From Bacteroidota bacterium (lineage in GTDB: Bacteria; Bacteroidota; Ignavibacteria; Ignavibacteriales; Ignavibacteriaceae): 5,713 nucleotides of DNA. Where the stretch lies: the NCBI GenBank assembly GCA_021790055.1, contig JAJYIL010000224.1, forward strand, positions 1 to 5,713, written 5' to 3'. The position numbers and the translations under genes were made by a program. Positions 1 to 5,713 of this stretch are shown piece after piece. The notes beneath the pieces were generated by a model, which saw only the letters and a list, made by a program, of their open reading frames with translations, searched no databases and was not told the origin of the DNA. Each line of letters begins with the position of its first letter. Within the stretch, counting starts at the first letter, position 1.

Positions 1-699
1 AAGTAAAATTCCTGCAGCAACAGAAACGTTAAGCGATTGGATTTTCCCTTTCATAGGAATGTTAATTAAGATGTCGCAGGTTTCGGCTGTCAATCTTCGC
101 ATTCCTTTTTCTTCATTACCCAAAACCAAAGCTAAAGGAATTTTATAATCAACTTCGGTGTAGACTTTCGAATTATCTAAAGAAGAACCGGCAATCCAGA
201 ATCCATTTTCTTTTAATTCCTTAAATGCTTGAACAAGATTGTTTACAAGGCAAATCTTTAAATGTTCTGTTGCACCGGCAGAGGTTTTAATAACGGTCTC
301 GTTAACCGGGGCGCTGTTGTGTCTCGTTAAAATAACTCCATCAACACCGCTGCATTCGGCAGTTCGGAGAATTGCGCCAAGGTTGTGCGTATCCTGTATC
401 GAATCCAGAACAAGAATCAACGACATCGAAGATTTTTTAGACGAGGATATTATTTCATCAAGAGAAAAATATTTTTGAGTCGATTTAATTGCGGCGACCC
501 CCTGGGCATTCTCATTGCTTGTAATAGATTGAAATTTCTCCGTTGATGCTTCCGAACATTTAATTCCTCTATTCTTTGAAGCAACTCTTATCGCATCAAG
601 TATTCCGCCTTTTTGCCCGTGAAGGATATAAACCTGGTGAATTTCTTCACCGGAGTTTAATGCTTCTAAAACGGGCTTGCGACCGATGATCAAGGTCAT
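1..699 (-). CDS. rlmB: TrmH/SpoU-family RNA 2'-O-methyltransferase, RlmB-like (C-terminus cut by window edge)
   Basis: SAM-dependent cytoplasmic enzyme of the SPOUT class; RlmB members methylate the ribose of a guanosine in the peptidyl-transferase region of 23S rRNA (Gm2251 in E. coli). Reading 699 down to 1 gives 233 uninterrupted codons with no stop. Residues 1-80 form the small N-terminal substrate-binding domain, opening with I-I-G-R-K-P-V-L-E-A-L. The catalytic SPOUT domain follows: motif 1 N-L-G-A-I-L-R-T-A (106-114, Arg112), motif 2 V-L-G-N-E-E-K-G-M (192-200, Glu197) and motif 3 S-L-N-V-S-V-A-A-G (223-230, Asn225). These form the knotted SAM site and dimer interface. Family proteins are about 245-250 residues, so only some 10-20 are missing. 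The ATG overlaps the lgt stop codon (ATGA, 696-699) and there is no Shine-Dalgarno, which suggests coupling to lgt. The family is certain; the exact rRNA target, or a tRNA target, is inferred. Confidence 0.9.
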   Translation of the reverse strand, partial: MTLIIGRKPVLEALNSGEEIHQVYILHGQKGGILDAIRVASKNRGIKCSEASTEKFQSITSNENAQGVAAIKSTQKYFSLDEIISSSKKSSMSLILVLDSIQDTHNLGAILRTAECSGVDGVILTRHNSAPVNETVIKTSAGATEHLKICLVNNLVQAFKELKENGFWIAGSSLDNSKVYTEVDYKIPLALVLGNEEKGMRRLTAETCDILINIPMKGKIQSLNVSVAAGILL

Positions 700-1622
700 A
701 CTTTTACCGGCTTCTTCTCTTCGCTCTTCCATGGAGGAGGAACAAACTTCGGATATTTCTCTTTGTTCTTAGAAAGATAATAAAAGCCGATTGCGCCGAT
801 AATGAATAATGGTATTGAAATCAGCTGGGCTTCAGACATGTTGAAAAGCAGCCTCGGATTAAGCCTGATGGTTTCAATTAAAAATCTTTCTACGCCGGTA
901 AACATAAGGTACGCCATAAATAGCTTGCCGTCCACCCAGTCTTTTTTTCTGAAATGCCAGAGAATAAAGAATATTATAAGGCATGCAAGAAATTCATAAA
1001 TAGGCGCCGGATGAAGACGAATAACTTCATCAAACTTTGTTACTGTGCCGTAATTATCTGTTCGAATTACTTGGGAGCTTAACTGGTAGTAATGATCTTT
1101 CGCAGCAAGTGCGGGATGGTCGGCATAATATTGAGCAAGAGCGTAGTGAGGCTTAATAGTTCCGTTGGCAAAATTAACTCCCCAGGGAAGATTTGTCGGT
1201 ATGCCGTAATCGCCGTCCCCGGAAAGCTGGCAGCCGATTCTGCCTATGCCGTAAGCCAGAATCAACGAAGGCGCAGTTGCGTCTGCAACAACAAGGAAAG
1301 GTATCTTCTTTCTTCTAATGTAAATTGCAATTGCAGCAGCAGCCAATATTAACCCGCCATAAAAAGTTAAACCTCCGGGGTTAAATGCGCTTAAGGGATT
1401 TGTTATAAACGAATCCCAGTTTTCAATTAAGTCCAGCGCCTTGCTTCCAGCTATTCCAAAGATAATTGCCAGCAAAGTAATCTCGGTGGCAATTGCCGGA
1501 TTCATCTTGCGCCTTTCAAATTCTTTGGTAAGAACATAGCTCGCAACTATAAAGGCAATGCCCATCATCAAACCGTAACTGTAAACGGTAAACGGTCCTA
1601 TCTTGAAAAGTTCTGGATACAT
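696..1622 (-). CDS. lgt: Prolipoprotein diacylglyceryl transferase
   Basis: Inner-membrane enzyme that moves diacylglycerol from phosphatidylglycerol onto the lipobox cysteine of prolipoproteins, the first step of lipoprotein maturation. The 308-residue protein has about seven hydrophobic segments, the usual Lgt topology, and is slightly longer than E. coli Lgt (291). The Lgt signature is at 127-140 (G-R-I-G-C-Q-L-S-G-D-G-D-Y-G), with Arg128 matching E. coli Arg143. H-P-A-P-I-Y-E (204-210) matches the HPxQxYE block. E-R-F-x-x-E-x-x-R (245-253) carries Arg246, matching E. coli Arg239. The position of E. coli His103 is Tyr88 (T-F-Y-G-G-L), and that of Tyr235 is Thr242, by alignment from memory. 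The tail (285-308) is basic and proline-rich, presumably cytoplasmic. The ATG at 1622 starts with the family-typical M-Y-P-E-L-F; no Shine-Dalgarno is visible. The gene overlaps the downstream methyltransferase gene by 4 bp and lies 168 bp from hisS, so it may have its own promoter. Confidence 0.97.
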   Translation of the reverse strand: MYPELFKIGPFTVYSYGLMMGIAFIVASYVLTKEFERRKMNPAIATEITLLAIIFGIAGSKALDLIENWDSFITNPLSAFNPGGLTFYGGLILAAAAIAIYIRRKKIPFLVVADATAPSLILAYGIGRIGCQLSGDGDYGIPTNLPWGVNFANGTIKPHYALAQYYADHPALAAKDHYYQLSSQVIRTDNYGTVTKFDEVIRLHPAPIYEFLACLIIFFILWHFRKKDWVDGKLFMAYLMFTGVERFLIETIRLNPRLLFNMSEAQLISIPLFIIGAIGFYYLSKNKEKYPKFVPPPWKSEEKKPVKV

Positions 1623-1696
1623 CTATAAACTCTACGATTTTAATTATGAATTATGTACAATAGTAGCACTAAAAAAATATAATTGAAATACAACAT

Positions 1697-1764
1697 TGGA
1701 ATAGTGGGGTAATGGAAGAATTTGTAAGTGCCGGTAAAGCTATTCTTCTTACTCCATTATTCCA
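1697..1764. repeat. Long imperfect inverted repeat in the hisS-lgt gap
   Basis: The left arm is 1697-1721 and the right arm 1742-1764, with a 20-nt loop at 1722-1741. By hand pairing, 21 of 23 positions are Watson-Crick, with a two-base bulge at 1713-1714. The two mismatches (1704/1757 and 1708/1753) are both G opposite T, so plus-strand RNA could pair them as G-U wobbles, while minus-strand RNA would have A-C mismatches. An outer ATTGG (1695-1699) is echoed by CCAAT (1770-1774). The right side also reads as loose 8-base units (CTCCATTA, TTCCATCA, TACCAATA). No U-tract directly follows the stem in either direction; in the minus direction the nearest T7 (complement of 1671-1677) is about 20 nt past it. 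It could be a hisS read-through attenuator or mRNA 3' stabiliser, a miniature-element remnant, or a copy of an interspersed repeat. Confidence 0.7.
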
Positions 1765-1790
1765 TCATACCAATATTTCTTCATCTAAAA

Positions 1791-3050
1791 TTAGACTCTT
1801 ACCAAGTCAATTAATTTTGAATATTCATTCAAATCGATCAATTGCTGTTCTCCGGTAGCCATATTTTTAAGATTCAGCTTGCCGGATTTATATTCATCGC
1901 CTCCGATAAACAAAACAAACCTTGCATTCAGCTTGTTAGCCTCACGCATCTGCGCTTTTACGCTGCGGCTAAGATAATCAAATTCAACAAAAAGATTTTC
2001 TTTTCTGTATTCAAGTGCAACCTCAAAAGCTTTAGATGAAAGATCTTCATCAAGCTTAATAATATAGAGATCAATATTATCATCAGGAAGACTTAACGAT
2101 TTTTCATTTTCGCAAGCAAGAAGAATTCTTTCGATACCGGCAGCAAAGCCTACGCCGGGTGTAGGGCTGCCTCCAAGTTGCTCAACTAAAAGATCATACC
2201 TGCCGCCGCCGCAAAGCGCATTCTGCGATCCTACTTTGCCGCTTATAATTTCAAACGTAGTCTTAGTATAATAATCTAATCCTCTAACAAGCTTTGGATC
2301 AATTTCAAATGAAATTTTGGAATTTATAAGAATATCTTTAACAAGCTCAAAATCATTCTTACTCTCTTCGTCAATGTGATCGATCAAAATCGGCGCTTCC
2401 TTAAGAATTTCCTGGTCCGATTCAACTTTGCTGTCGAATATTCTTAAGACGTTTGTATCATATCTTTTCCTGCTGTCATCCGAAAGCATGTACTTTTTAT
2501 CCTTCAGAAAATCTCTCAGCATCCTTTTATAATTTTCTCTTGATGAATGAACACCGAGAGTATTAATCTTAACGGTAAGATCCCTTAATCCAAGCGAAGT
2601 TAGAATTTGAAATGCAATTATAATAAGTTCGGCATCGAGCAAAGGAGAAGTGCTTCCGAGCGCCTCGCCTCCGAATTGATGGAACTGGCGCAGCCTGCCG
2701 GCTTGAGGTCTCTCCTGTCTGAACATTGGAGAGATATAAAAGAATTTGTTAAGCGGCTGGCGCTTGCCGAGCGAATGTTCAATGAAGGCTCTCACAACAG
2801 ATGCTGTCATTTCTGGCTTTAAAGTAACGCTGGTACCACTTCTATCCGCGAAAGTGTACATCTCTTTTCCAACAATGTCGGTTTCCTCGCCTATGCCGCG
2901 TGCAAAAAGAGATGTCTCTTCAAAAATCGGTGTTCTAATTTCTTTGTAGTTGAAGCTTGTAAAGATAGTATTGACGAAAGACTCCAGGCGCTTCCAGCCC
3001 GGTATTTCGCTTGGCAGGATATCCTTTGTCCCGGTAATGGCTTTAATCAT
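1791..3050 (-). CDS. hisS: Histidine--tRNA ligase (class II)
   Basis: Cytoplasmic homodimeric enzyme that activates histidine with ATP and charges tRNA-His. At 419 residues it is family-typical. The N-terminus I-K-A-I-T-G-T-K-D-I-L-P supports the ATG at 3050. The class II core includes the motif 1 region (about 38-67), the substrate loop T-L-K-P-E-M-T-A (76-83), motif 2 F-R-Q-E-R-P-Q-A-G-R-x-R-Q-F-H-Q-F (110-126), the histidine-specific L-V-R-G-L-D-Y-Y-T (254-262, with the catalytic Arg256), the C-G-G-G-R-Y-D loop (280-286), and motif 3 G-V-G-F-A-A-G-I-E-R-I (299-309, Arg308). An insertion domain lies between motif 2 and the 254 block, and the anticodon-binding domain occupies about 325-419. 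All expected catalytic residues are present, so it should be the functional enzyme rather than a HisZ/GCN2-type paralogue. The EIIA gene ends 14 bp upstream, so hisS is probably the second gene of a two-gene transcript. No Shine-Dalgarno is visible (TAACTTCGTCCATT before the ATG). Confidence 0.99.
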   Translation of the reverse strand: MIKAITGTKDILPSEIPGWKRLESFVNTIFTSFNYKEIRTPIFEETSLFARGIGEETDIVGKEMYTFADRSGTSVTLKPEMTASVVRAFIEHSLGKRQPLNKFFYISPMFRQERPQAGRLRQFHQFGGEALGSTSPLLDAELIIIAFQILTSLGLRDLTVKINTLGVHSSRENYKRMLRDFLKDKKYMLSDDSRKRYDTNVLRIFDSKVESDQEILKEAPILIDHIDEESKNDFELVKDILINSKISFEIDPKLVRGLDYYTKTTFEIISGKVGSQNALCGGGRYDLLVEQLGGSPTPGVGFAAGIERILLACENEKSLSLPDDNIDLYIIKLDEDLSSKAFEVALEYRKENLFVEFDYLSRSVKAQMREANKLNARFVLFIGGDEYKSGKLNLKNMATGEQQLIDLNEYSKLIDLVRV

Positions 3051-3064
3051 AATGGACGAAGTTA

Positions 3065-3535
3065 TTAAACTTCAAAATAATTTTCTTCTTCTTTTTTAAA
3101 TATGCTCAAAATCTCCTCGGCTGTTTTTGCTTTAATCAAACTTTCTCTAAACTCGTCCTTATTCATCATGCGGGAGATGCGGCTTAAGAGCTTTATATGC
3201 TTGCTAACGAGGTTGTCTTTTCCAACGAGAAGGAAAACAAGATAAACCGGATGACCATCAAGCGAATCATATTCAATTGCACGGCTTGTCTTTCCGAATG
3301 CCGCAAGTATATCGTTGACCGTGTTGGTTTTCCCGTGAGGAATTGCGAAGCCTTTTCCAACGCCGGTAGACATTATCTTTTCCCTTTCCAGTACGGCTTC
3401 CCTCACTTTTTCCAGGTCTATTACACGTGGATCATCCTTGAATAAATCGATAAGCTCATTTATTACCTCGTCTTTAGTTTGACCTTTAAGATCGGGAATA
3501 ACATACTTATCGTTTAACAGATCTAATACTTTCAT
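3065..3535 (-). CDS. PTS EIIA domain protein, fructose/mannitol (PtsN-like) family
   Basis: Stand-alone single-domain EIIA protein of 156 residues, which accepts phosphate from HPr (or NPr) on a histidine. The active-site block T-G-V-G-K-G-F-A-I-P-H-G-K (57-69) carries His67, equivalent to the phosphorylated His73 of E. coli PtsN. The second conserved histidine is His113 in H-I-K-L-L-S-R-I-S-R (113-122). R-E-K-I-M-S-T-G (51-58) is also typical. No EIIB or EIIC gene is in the window, so a regulatory role (PTS-Ntr-like) is more likely than sugar transport; this is inference. There is no signal peptide or membrane segment, so it is cytoplasmic. The ATG at 3535 gives the normal domain start. A purine-rich AAAGGAAGA lies about 14 nt upstream, rather far for a good ribosome binding site. 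hisS begins 14 bp downstream. A 12-base word shared with the TPR gene lies 44-55 bp upstream. ptsN would be a reasonable but unproven symbol. Confidence 0.93.
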   Translation of the reverse strand: MKVLDLLNDKYVIPDLKGQTKDEVINELIDLFKDDPRVIDLEKVREAVLEREKIMSTGVGKGFAIPHGKTNTVNDILAAFGKTSRAIEYDSLDGHPVYLVFLLVGKDNLVSKHIKLLSRISRMMNKDEFRESLIKAKTAEEILSIFKKEEENYFEV

Positions 3536-3578
3536 TATGAAACGCTCGTCTTCCTTTCAACAGAAATATTAATTTTTC

Positions 3579-3590
3579 AAGGTCTAATTT
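3579..3590 (-). promoter_or_regulatory. Candidate promoter/operator word upstream of the EIIA gene
   Basis: On the minus strand this reads AAATTAGACCTT, 44-55 bp upstream of the EIIA start codon. The identical 12-mer lies 49-60 bp upstream of the TPR gene. The placement fits a -35-like element (TTAGAC) or a regulator site, but no clear -10 element follows at a standard distance in both cases. This is an inference from repetition and position only. Confidence 0.35.
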
Positions 3591-3648
3591 AACACTATCG
3601 TTTAAGTTTAGCAATTTAAAAAAATTCCTGATGCGACTTGCTGTAAGT

Positions 3649-4134
3649 CTAATTTAGAAATGTAGATATTCTTATTAACGCAATTTGCGCCGGTTCGTAA
3701 TCCGGGCTCAGAAGAAGAGCTTTGTTGTAATATTTCGATGCATTCTTCCAATCAGCTTTCCTGTCATATAACTTGCCGATATTAAAATAAGTCAAATGTT
3801 TTGAAGTATCAACTGAAATTCGCGCTGCTTTTTTAAGCCAGGTTAAGGCATCGTCAATCTTATTGAGATTCATTAAGTATATTCCGATGTCCCTGTATGT
3901 ACTGCAGTTTTCAGGTTCAAGCCTTACTGCCTTTTTGCACTCGTCAATTGCAAGTTCAAAATTTCCCTGCAGACTATATGCCCAGCCGAGAAATAAGTAC
4001 GCTTTAACAGTAGGAAAGATTTGTATGGAAGCTTTATATTCCTTAATTGCGCTTTCTATTTTTCCATCTAATTGCATCTTATATGCTCTGTCAAGGTATT
4101 CAAGGGCGAGTGTTGTGGTTTCGCTTTTCGACAT
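3649..4134 (-). CDS. Small cytoplasmic tetratricopeptide-repeat (TPR) protein
   Basis: A 161-residue protein made almost wholly of four TPR units, so its role is most likely protein-protein scaffolding; the partner is unknown. The repeats span about 14-41 (ending in Pro41), 45-74 (with G50, Y53, A62, A69 and Pro74), 79-108 (G84, A96 and A103, more divergent and lacking the closing proline) and 115-144 (G120, Y123, A132, A139 and Pro144). The short N-terminus is polar with no signal peptide, and there is no membrane segment or added catalytic domain. The first ATG (4134) is used; GTGAG immediately before it is not a proper Shine-Dalgarno. The gene ends 113 bp before the EIIA gene, which has a matching upstream word, so the two may be separately initiated but co-regulated. 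It diverges from the SDR-like gene on the plus strand. TPR content is certain, but no specific function can be assigned. Confidence 0.9.
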   Translation of the reverse strand: MSKSETTTLALEYLDRAYKMQLDGKIESAIKEYKASIQIFPTVKAYLFLGWAYSLQGNFELAIDECKKAVRLEPENCSTYRDIGIYLMNLNKIDDALTWLKKAARISVDTSKHLTYFNIGKLYDRKADWKNASKYYNKALLLSPDYEPAQIALIRISTFLN

Positions 4135-4346
4135 CTCACATTTCTTCGTTATTGTGTGGAAAAATAAAAACTAGAAATTTATAAGGTCTAATTTGCTGTT
4201 TTTCAATTTCTATACAATTACTGTTCGATAAAAGGTAGATTTCAACCTAATAATTGCAGCATAAATCGATGAATTTAATTGCCTTCTGTCAGGCTTTCGC
4301 TTAATTTTGGCAATAATTTATTAGTTCAAAAAAACTGGATTATAAA
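4135..4346. promoter_or_regulatory. Divergent intergenic region between the TPR and SDR-like genes
   Basis: This 212-bp AT-rich stretch separates two divergent start codons and so should hold promoters in both directions. Visible items are the AAATTAGACCTT word on the minus strand (4183-4194), a spaced inverted pair ATTGCC (4278-4283) / GGCAAT (4309-4314), and AGGT (4233-4236) / ACCT (4245-4248) around an 8-bp spacer. The leader just before the plus-strand ATG is A-rich (A7 at 4328-4334, then CTGGATTATAA) with no Shine-Dalgarno. I cannot fix a -35/-10 pair with confidence. Confidence 0.5.
4183..4194 (-). promoter_or_regulatory. Candidate promoter/operator word upstream of the TPR gene
   Basis: On the minus strand this reads AAATTAGACCTT, identical to the word upstream of the EIIA gene and 49-60 bp before the TPR start codon. 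A T-rich tract (TAGTTTTTATTTTTCC) follows it toward the gene. It may be a shared promoter element or binding site; support is repetition and position only. Confidence 0.35.
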
Positions 4347-5713
4347 ATGAACATTCAAAATAAAACTGTTCTGGTTCTGGGCGGCTGGGGGCTTGTAGGA
4401 AGCGCAGTTGCCCGAAAACTGGTAGATGATAAACCCAAAAGGATTATCATTACATCGCTAAAATATTCCGAAGCGAAGGATGCGGTTACTAACCTTGAAA
4501 AGGAATTTCCGCAAACCGGGAAGAATTATTTCATACCATGGGGCGGCGATCTTTTTGTGCGTAACGAGCTTAAAGATGAAAACCGCATGGATGTCCTCAA
4601 TGACGCAAAGAAAAGAGACATGCTAATCGGCGATATTATGGATGAACTTTCCGAGGACATTATTAAAAGCTCATCTGTGTATCATTTGCTGGTTGAATTC
4701 AACCCTGATATTATAATCGATTGCATTAACACGGCAACCGCTATAGCATATCAGGATATTTATTCTTCATACAGGAACGTTGCCAAAGCGATTAAAGCGA
4801 AAGCAAGCTACGATAAGCTTGTAGAAGAAATGGAAAAGCTTTTATCAACACTATACATTCCGCAGCTTATCAGGCATGTACAGCTTCTTTACGCATGCAT
4901 GAGCATTATTAAAACCGAAATTTATATAAAGATCGGAACAAGCGGAACGGGTGGCATGGGATTAAATATTCCATACACACATAGCGAAGAAAAGCCTTCA
5001 AGAGTCTTACTTAGCAAATCGTCAATTGCAGGCGCGCATACACTTCTGCTTTTCTTGATGGCAAGAACGCCGGATGGTCCGATTACAAAAGAGATAAAAC
5101 CGACTGCAGCAATTGCATGGAAGAGAATCGAATTTGGAGAAATCAAAAAGCGCGGCAAACCGATTGAATTATTAGATGTTCAAGTCTCGGAAGCTGTACC
5201 GCTAACAGGTAATTTTGAAATCTGTTCCGACAAACATTATAGAACTTCAGGAGAAACCTTGAAATCGGTTTTCATCGATACAGGTGAGAACGGCATCTTT
5301 TCACGCGGCGAATTTGAAACCATTACCGCGCAGAAGCAAATGGAATTTGTAACGCCGGAGGAAATTGCCGAAGTAGTCCTCTATGAAATTAAAGGTGGAA
5401 ACACTGGACATGACATTGTAAGCTCGCTCGACCACGCTACAATGGAGCCCACTTACCGTGCCGGATATATGCAGCATACAGCAGTTGAAAAGCTTGCCAT
5501 GCTTGAAAAAGAACATGGCGTTACAAGCGTTGCCTTCGAGCTCCTCGGTCCGCCGAGATTGTCAAAACTTCTATACGAAATCTACCTGGTCAGTTTAAGC
5601 TGCAGTACTATAAAGGATATTGTAAGCAGCAATCCCGAAGAACTTTCTAAAAAGTGCGTTGAAAAATTTGACGGTAATTCAAAATTGCGAAGCGAGATAA
5701 TTTCTATCGGCAT
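4347..5713 (+). CDS. Rossmann-fold SDR-like protein of unknown function (C-terminus cut by window edge)
   Basis: Open for 455 codons from the ATG at 4347 to the window end with no stop. Residues 7-18 give a beta strand and a dinucleotide-binding loop G-G-W-G-L-V-G (12-18, GxxGxxG), typical of the extended short-chain dehydrogenase/epimerase superfamily. G-G-D-L (66-69) matches the adenine-contacting Asp region. I-I-I-D-C-I-N-T-A (122-130) matches the strand with the N-x-A element, and K-I-G-T-S-G-T-G-G (195-203) matches the strand that normally carries the catalytic Ser. In S-K-S-S-I-A-G-A-H (223-231) Lys224 may be the catalytic Lys, but the residue four before it is Val220, not Tyr. Residues 75-118 are a charged helical insertion, and about 250-455 is a further region I do not recognise. 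There is no signal peptide or membrane segment. The protein is larger than ordinary SDRs (250-350 residues). NAD(P) binding is likely; substrate and reaction are unknown. Initiation is leader A-rich without Shine-Dalgarno. Confidence 0.85.
   Translation, partial: MNIQNKTVLVLGGWGLVGSAVARKLVDDKPKRIIITSLKYSEAKDAVTNLEKEFPQTGKNYFIPWGGDLFVRNELKDENRMDVLNDAKKRDMLIGDIMDELSEDIIKSSSVYHLLVEFNPDIIIDCINTATAIAYQDIYSSYRNVAKAIKAKASYDKLVEEMEKLLSTLYIPQLIRHVQLLYACMSIIKTEIYIKIGTSGTGGMGLNIPYTHSEEKPSRVLLSKSSIAGAHTLLLFLMARTPDGPITKEIKPTAAIAWKRIEFGEIKKRGKPIELLDVQVSEAVPLTGNFEICSDKHYRTSGETLKSVFIDTGENGIFSRGEFETITAQKQMEFVTPEEIAEVVLYEIKGGNTGHDIVSSLDHATMEPTYRAGYMQHTAVEKLAMLEKEHGVTSVAFELLGPPRLSKLLYEIYLVSLSCSTIKDIVSSNPEELSKKCVEKFDGNSKLRSEIISIG

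Noticed and set aside
239..478. Plus-strand 79-codon open frame near the left edge.
   Set aside because: It is antisense to the conserved SPOUT domain of the RNA methyltransferase, and its translation has no domain-like character.
2607..2949. Two overlapping plus-strand open frames opposite hisS.
   Set aside because: They lie fully antisense to the strongly conserved motif 2 region of hisS and show no recognisable domain; they are by-products of that coding sequence.
3618..3649. Possible terminator after the TPR gene: hairpin GACTT-GCTGT-AAGTC (3635-3649) with an A7 run on the plus strand (3618-3624).
   Set aside because: The stem is only five base pairs and AT-rich, and the T-run in the transcript begins about 10 nt past it, so it does not meet the pattern of an intrinsic terminator.
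4201..4346. A sigma-70-type promoter for the SDR-like gene (TTGGCA near 4308 as -35).
   Set aside because: A spacing of 17 leads to an A-run instead of a -10 element, and the transcript would begin almost at the start codon; other choices are equally weak.
4922..5516. Minus-strand open frames opposite the SDR-like gene.
   Set aside because: They are short and lie within a continuous plus-strand reading frame of 455 codons with coherent Rossmann-fold features.
1..5713. Defence system, CRISPR array, prophage, insertion sequence or biosynthetic cluster.
   Set aside because: No nuclease, transposase, integrase, toxin or spaced direct-repeat pattern is seen; the recognised genes are core housekeeping plus one TPR and one SDR-like protein.

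Overview
This window looks like ordinary chromosome from an AT-rich, free-living bacterium of the Bacteroidota/Chlorobiota group, most likely an Ignavibacteria-like lineage. The pointers are the variant Lgt signature (G-R-I-G-C-Q-L-S-G-D-G-D-Y-G), the T-L-K-P-E-M-T-A form of the HisRS substrate loop, and the near absence of Shine-Dalgarno sequences before the genes. The assignment is an inference from protein style, not from a marker gene.

Five genes lie on the minus strand, in transcription order from right to left. They are a small four-TPR protein (3649-4134), a fructose/PtsN-type PTS EIIA protein (3065-3535), histidyl-tRNA synthetase hisS (1791-3050), prolipoprotein diacylglyceryl transferase lgt (696-1622), and a TrmH/RlmB-type RNA 2'-O-methyltransferase (1-699) whose C-terminus runs off the left edge. 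EIIA and hisS are 14 bp apart and probably co-transcribed. lgt and the methyltransferase overlap by four bases (ATGA) and are probably translationally coupled. A 168-bp gap between hisS and lgt holds a long imperfect inverted repeat (1697-1764). The TPR and EIIA genes share an identical 12-base word at nearly the same distance upstream of their start codons.

On the plus strand, diverging from the TPR gene across a 212-bp intergenic region, is a gene (from 4347, running off the right edge, at least 455 codons) for a large Rossmann-fold protein. It resembles the extended short-chain dehydrogenase family but appears to lack the catalytic tyrosine. Its function cannot be named from the sequence.

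Functionally this is mostly core housekeeping: tRNA charging, lipoprotein maturation and RNA methylation, plus one regulatory phosphotransfer protein. I see no mobile element genes, phage genes, CRISPR array, tRNA or rRNA, and no convincing new defence or biosynthetic system. The less explained parts are the SDR-like protein, the repeated upstream word and the inverted repeat.
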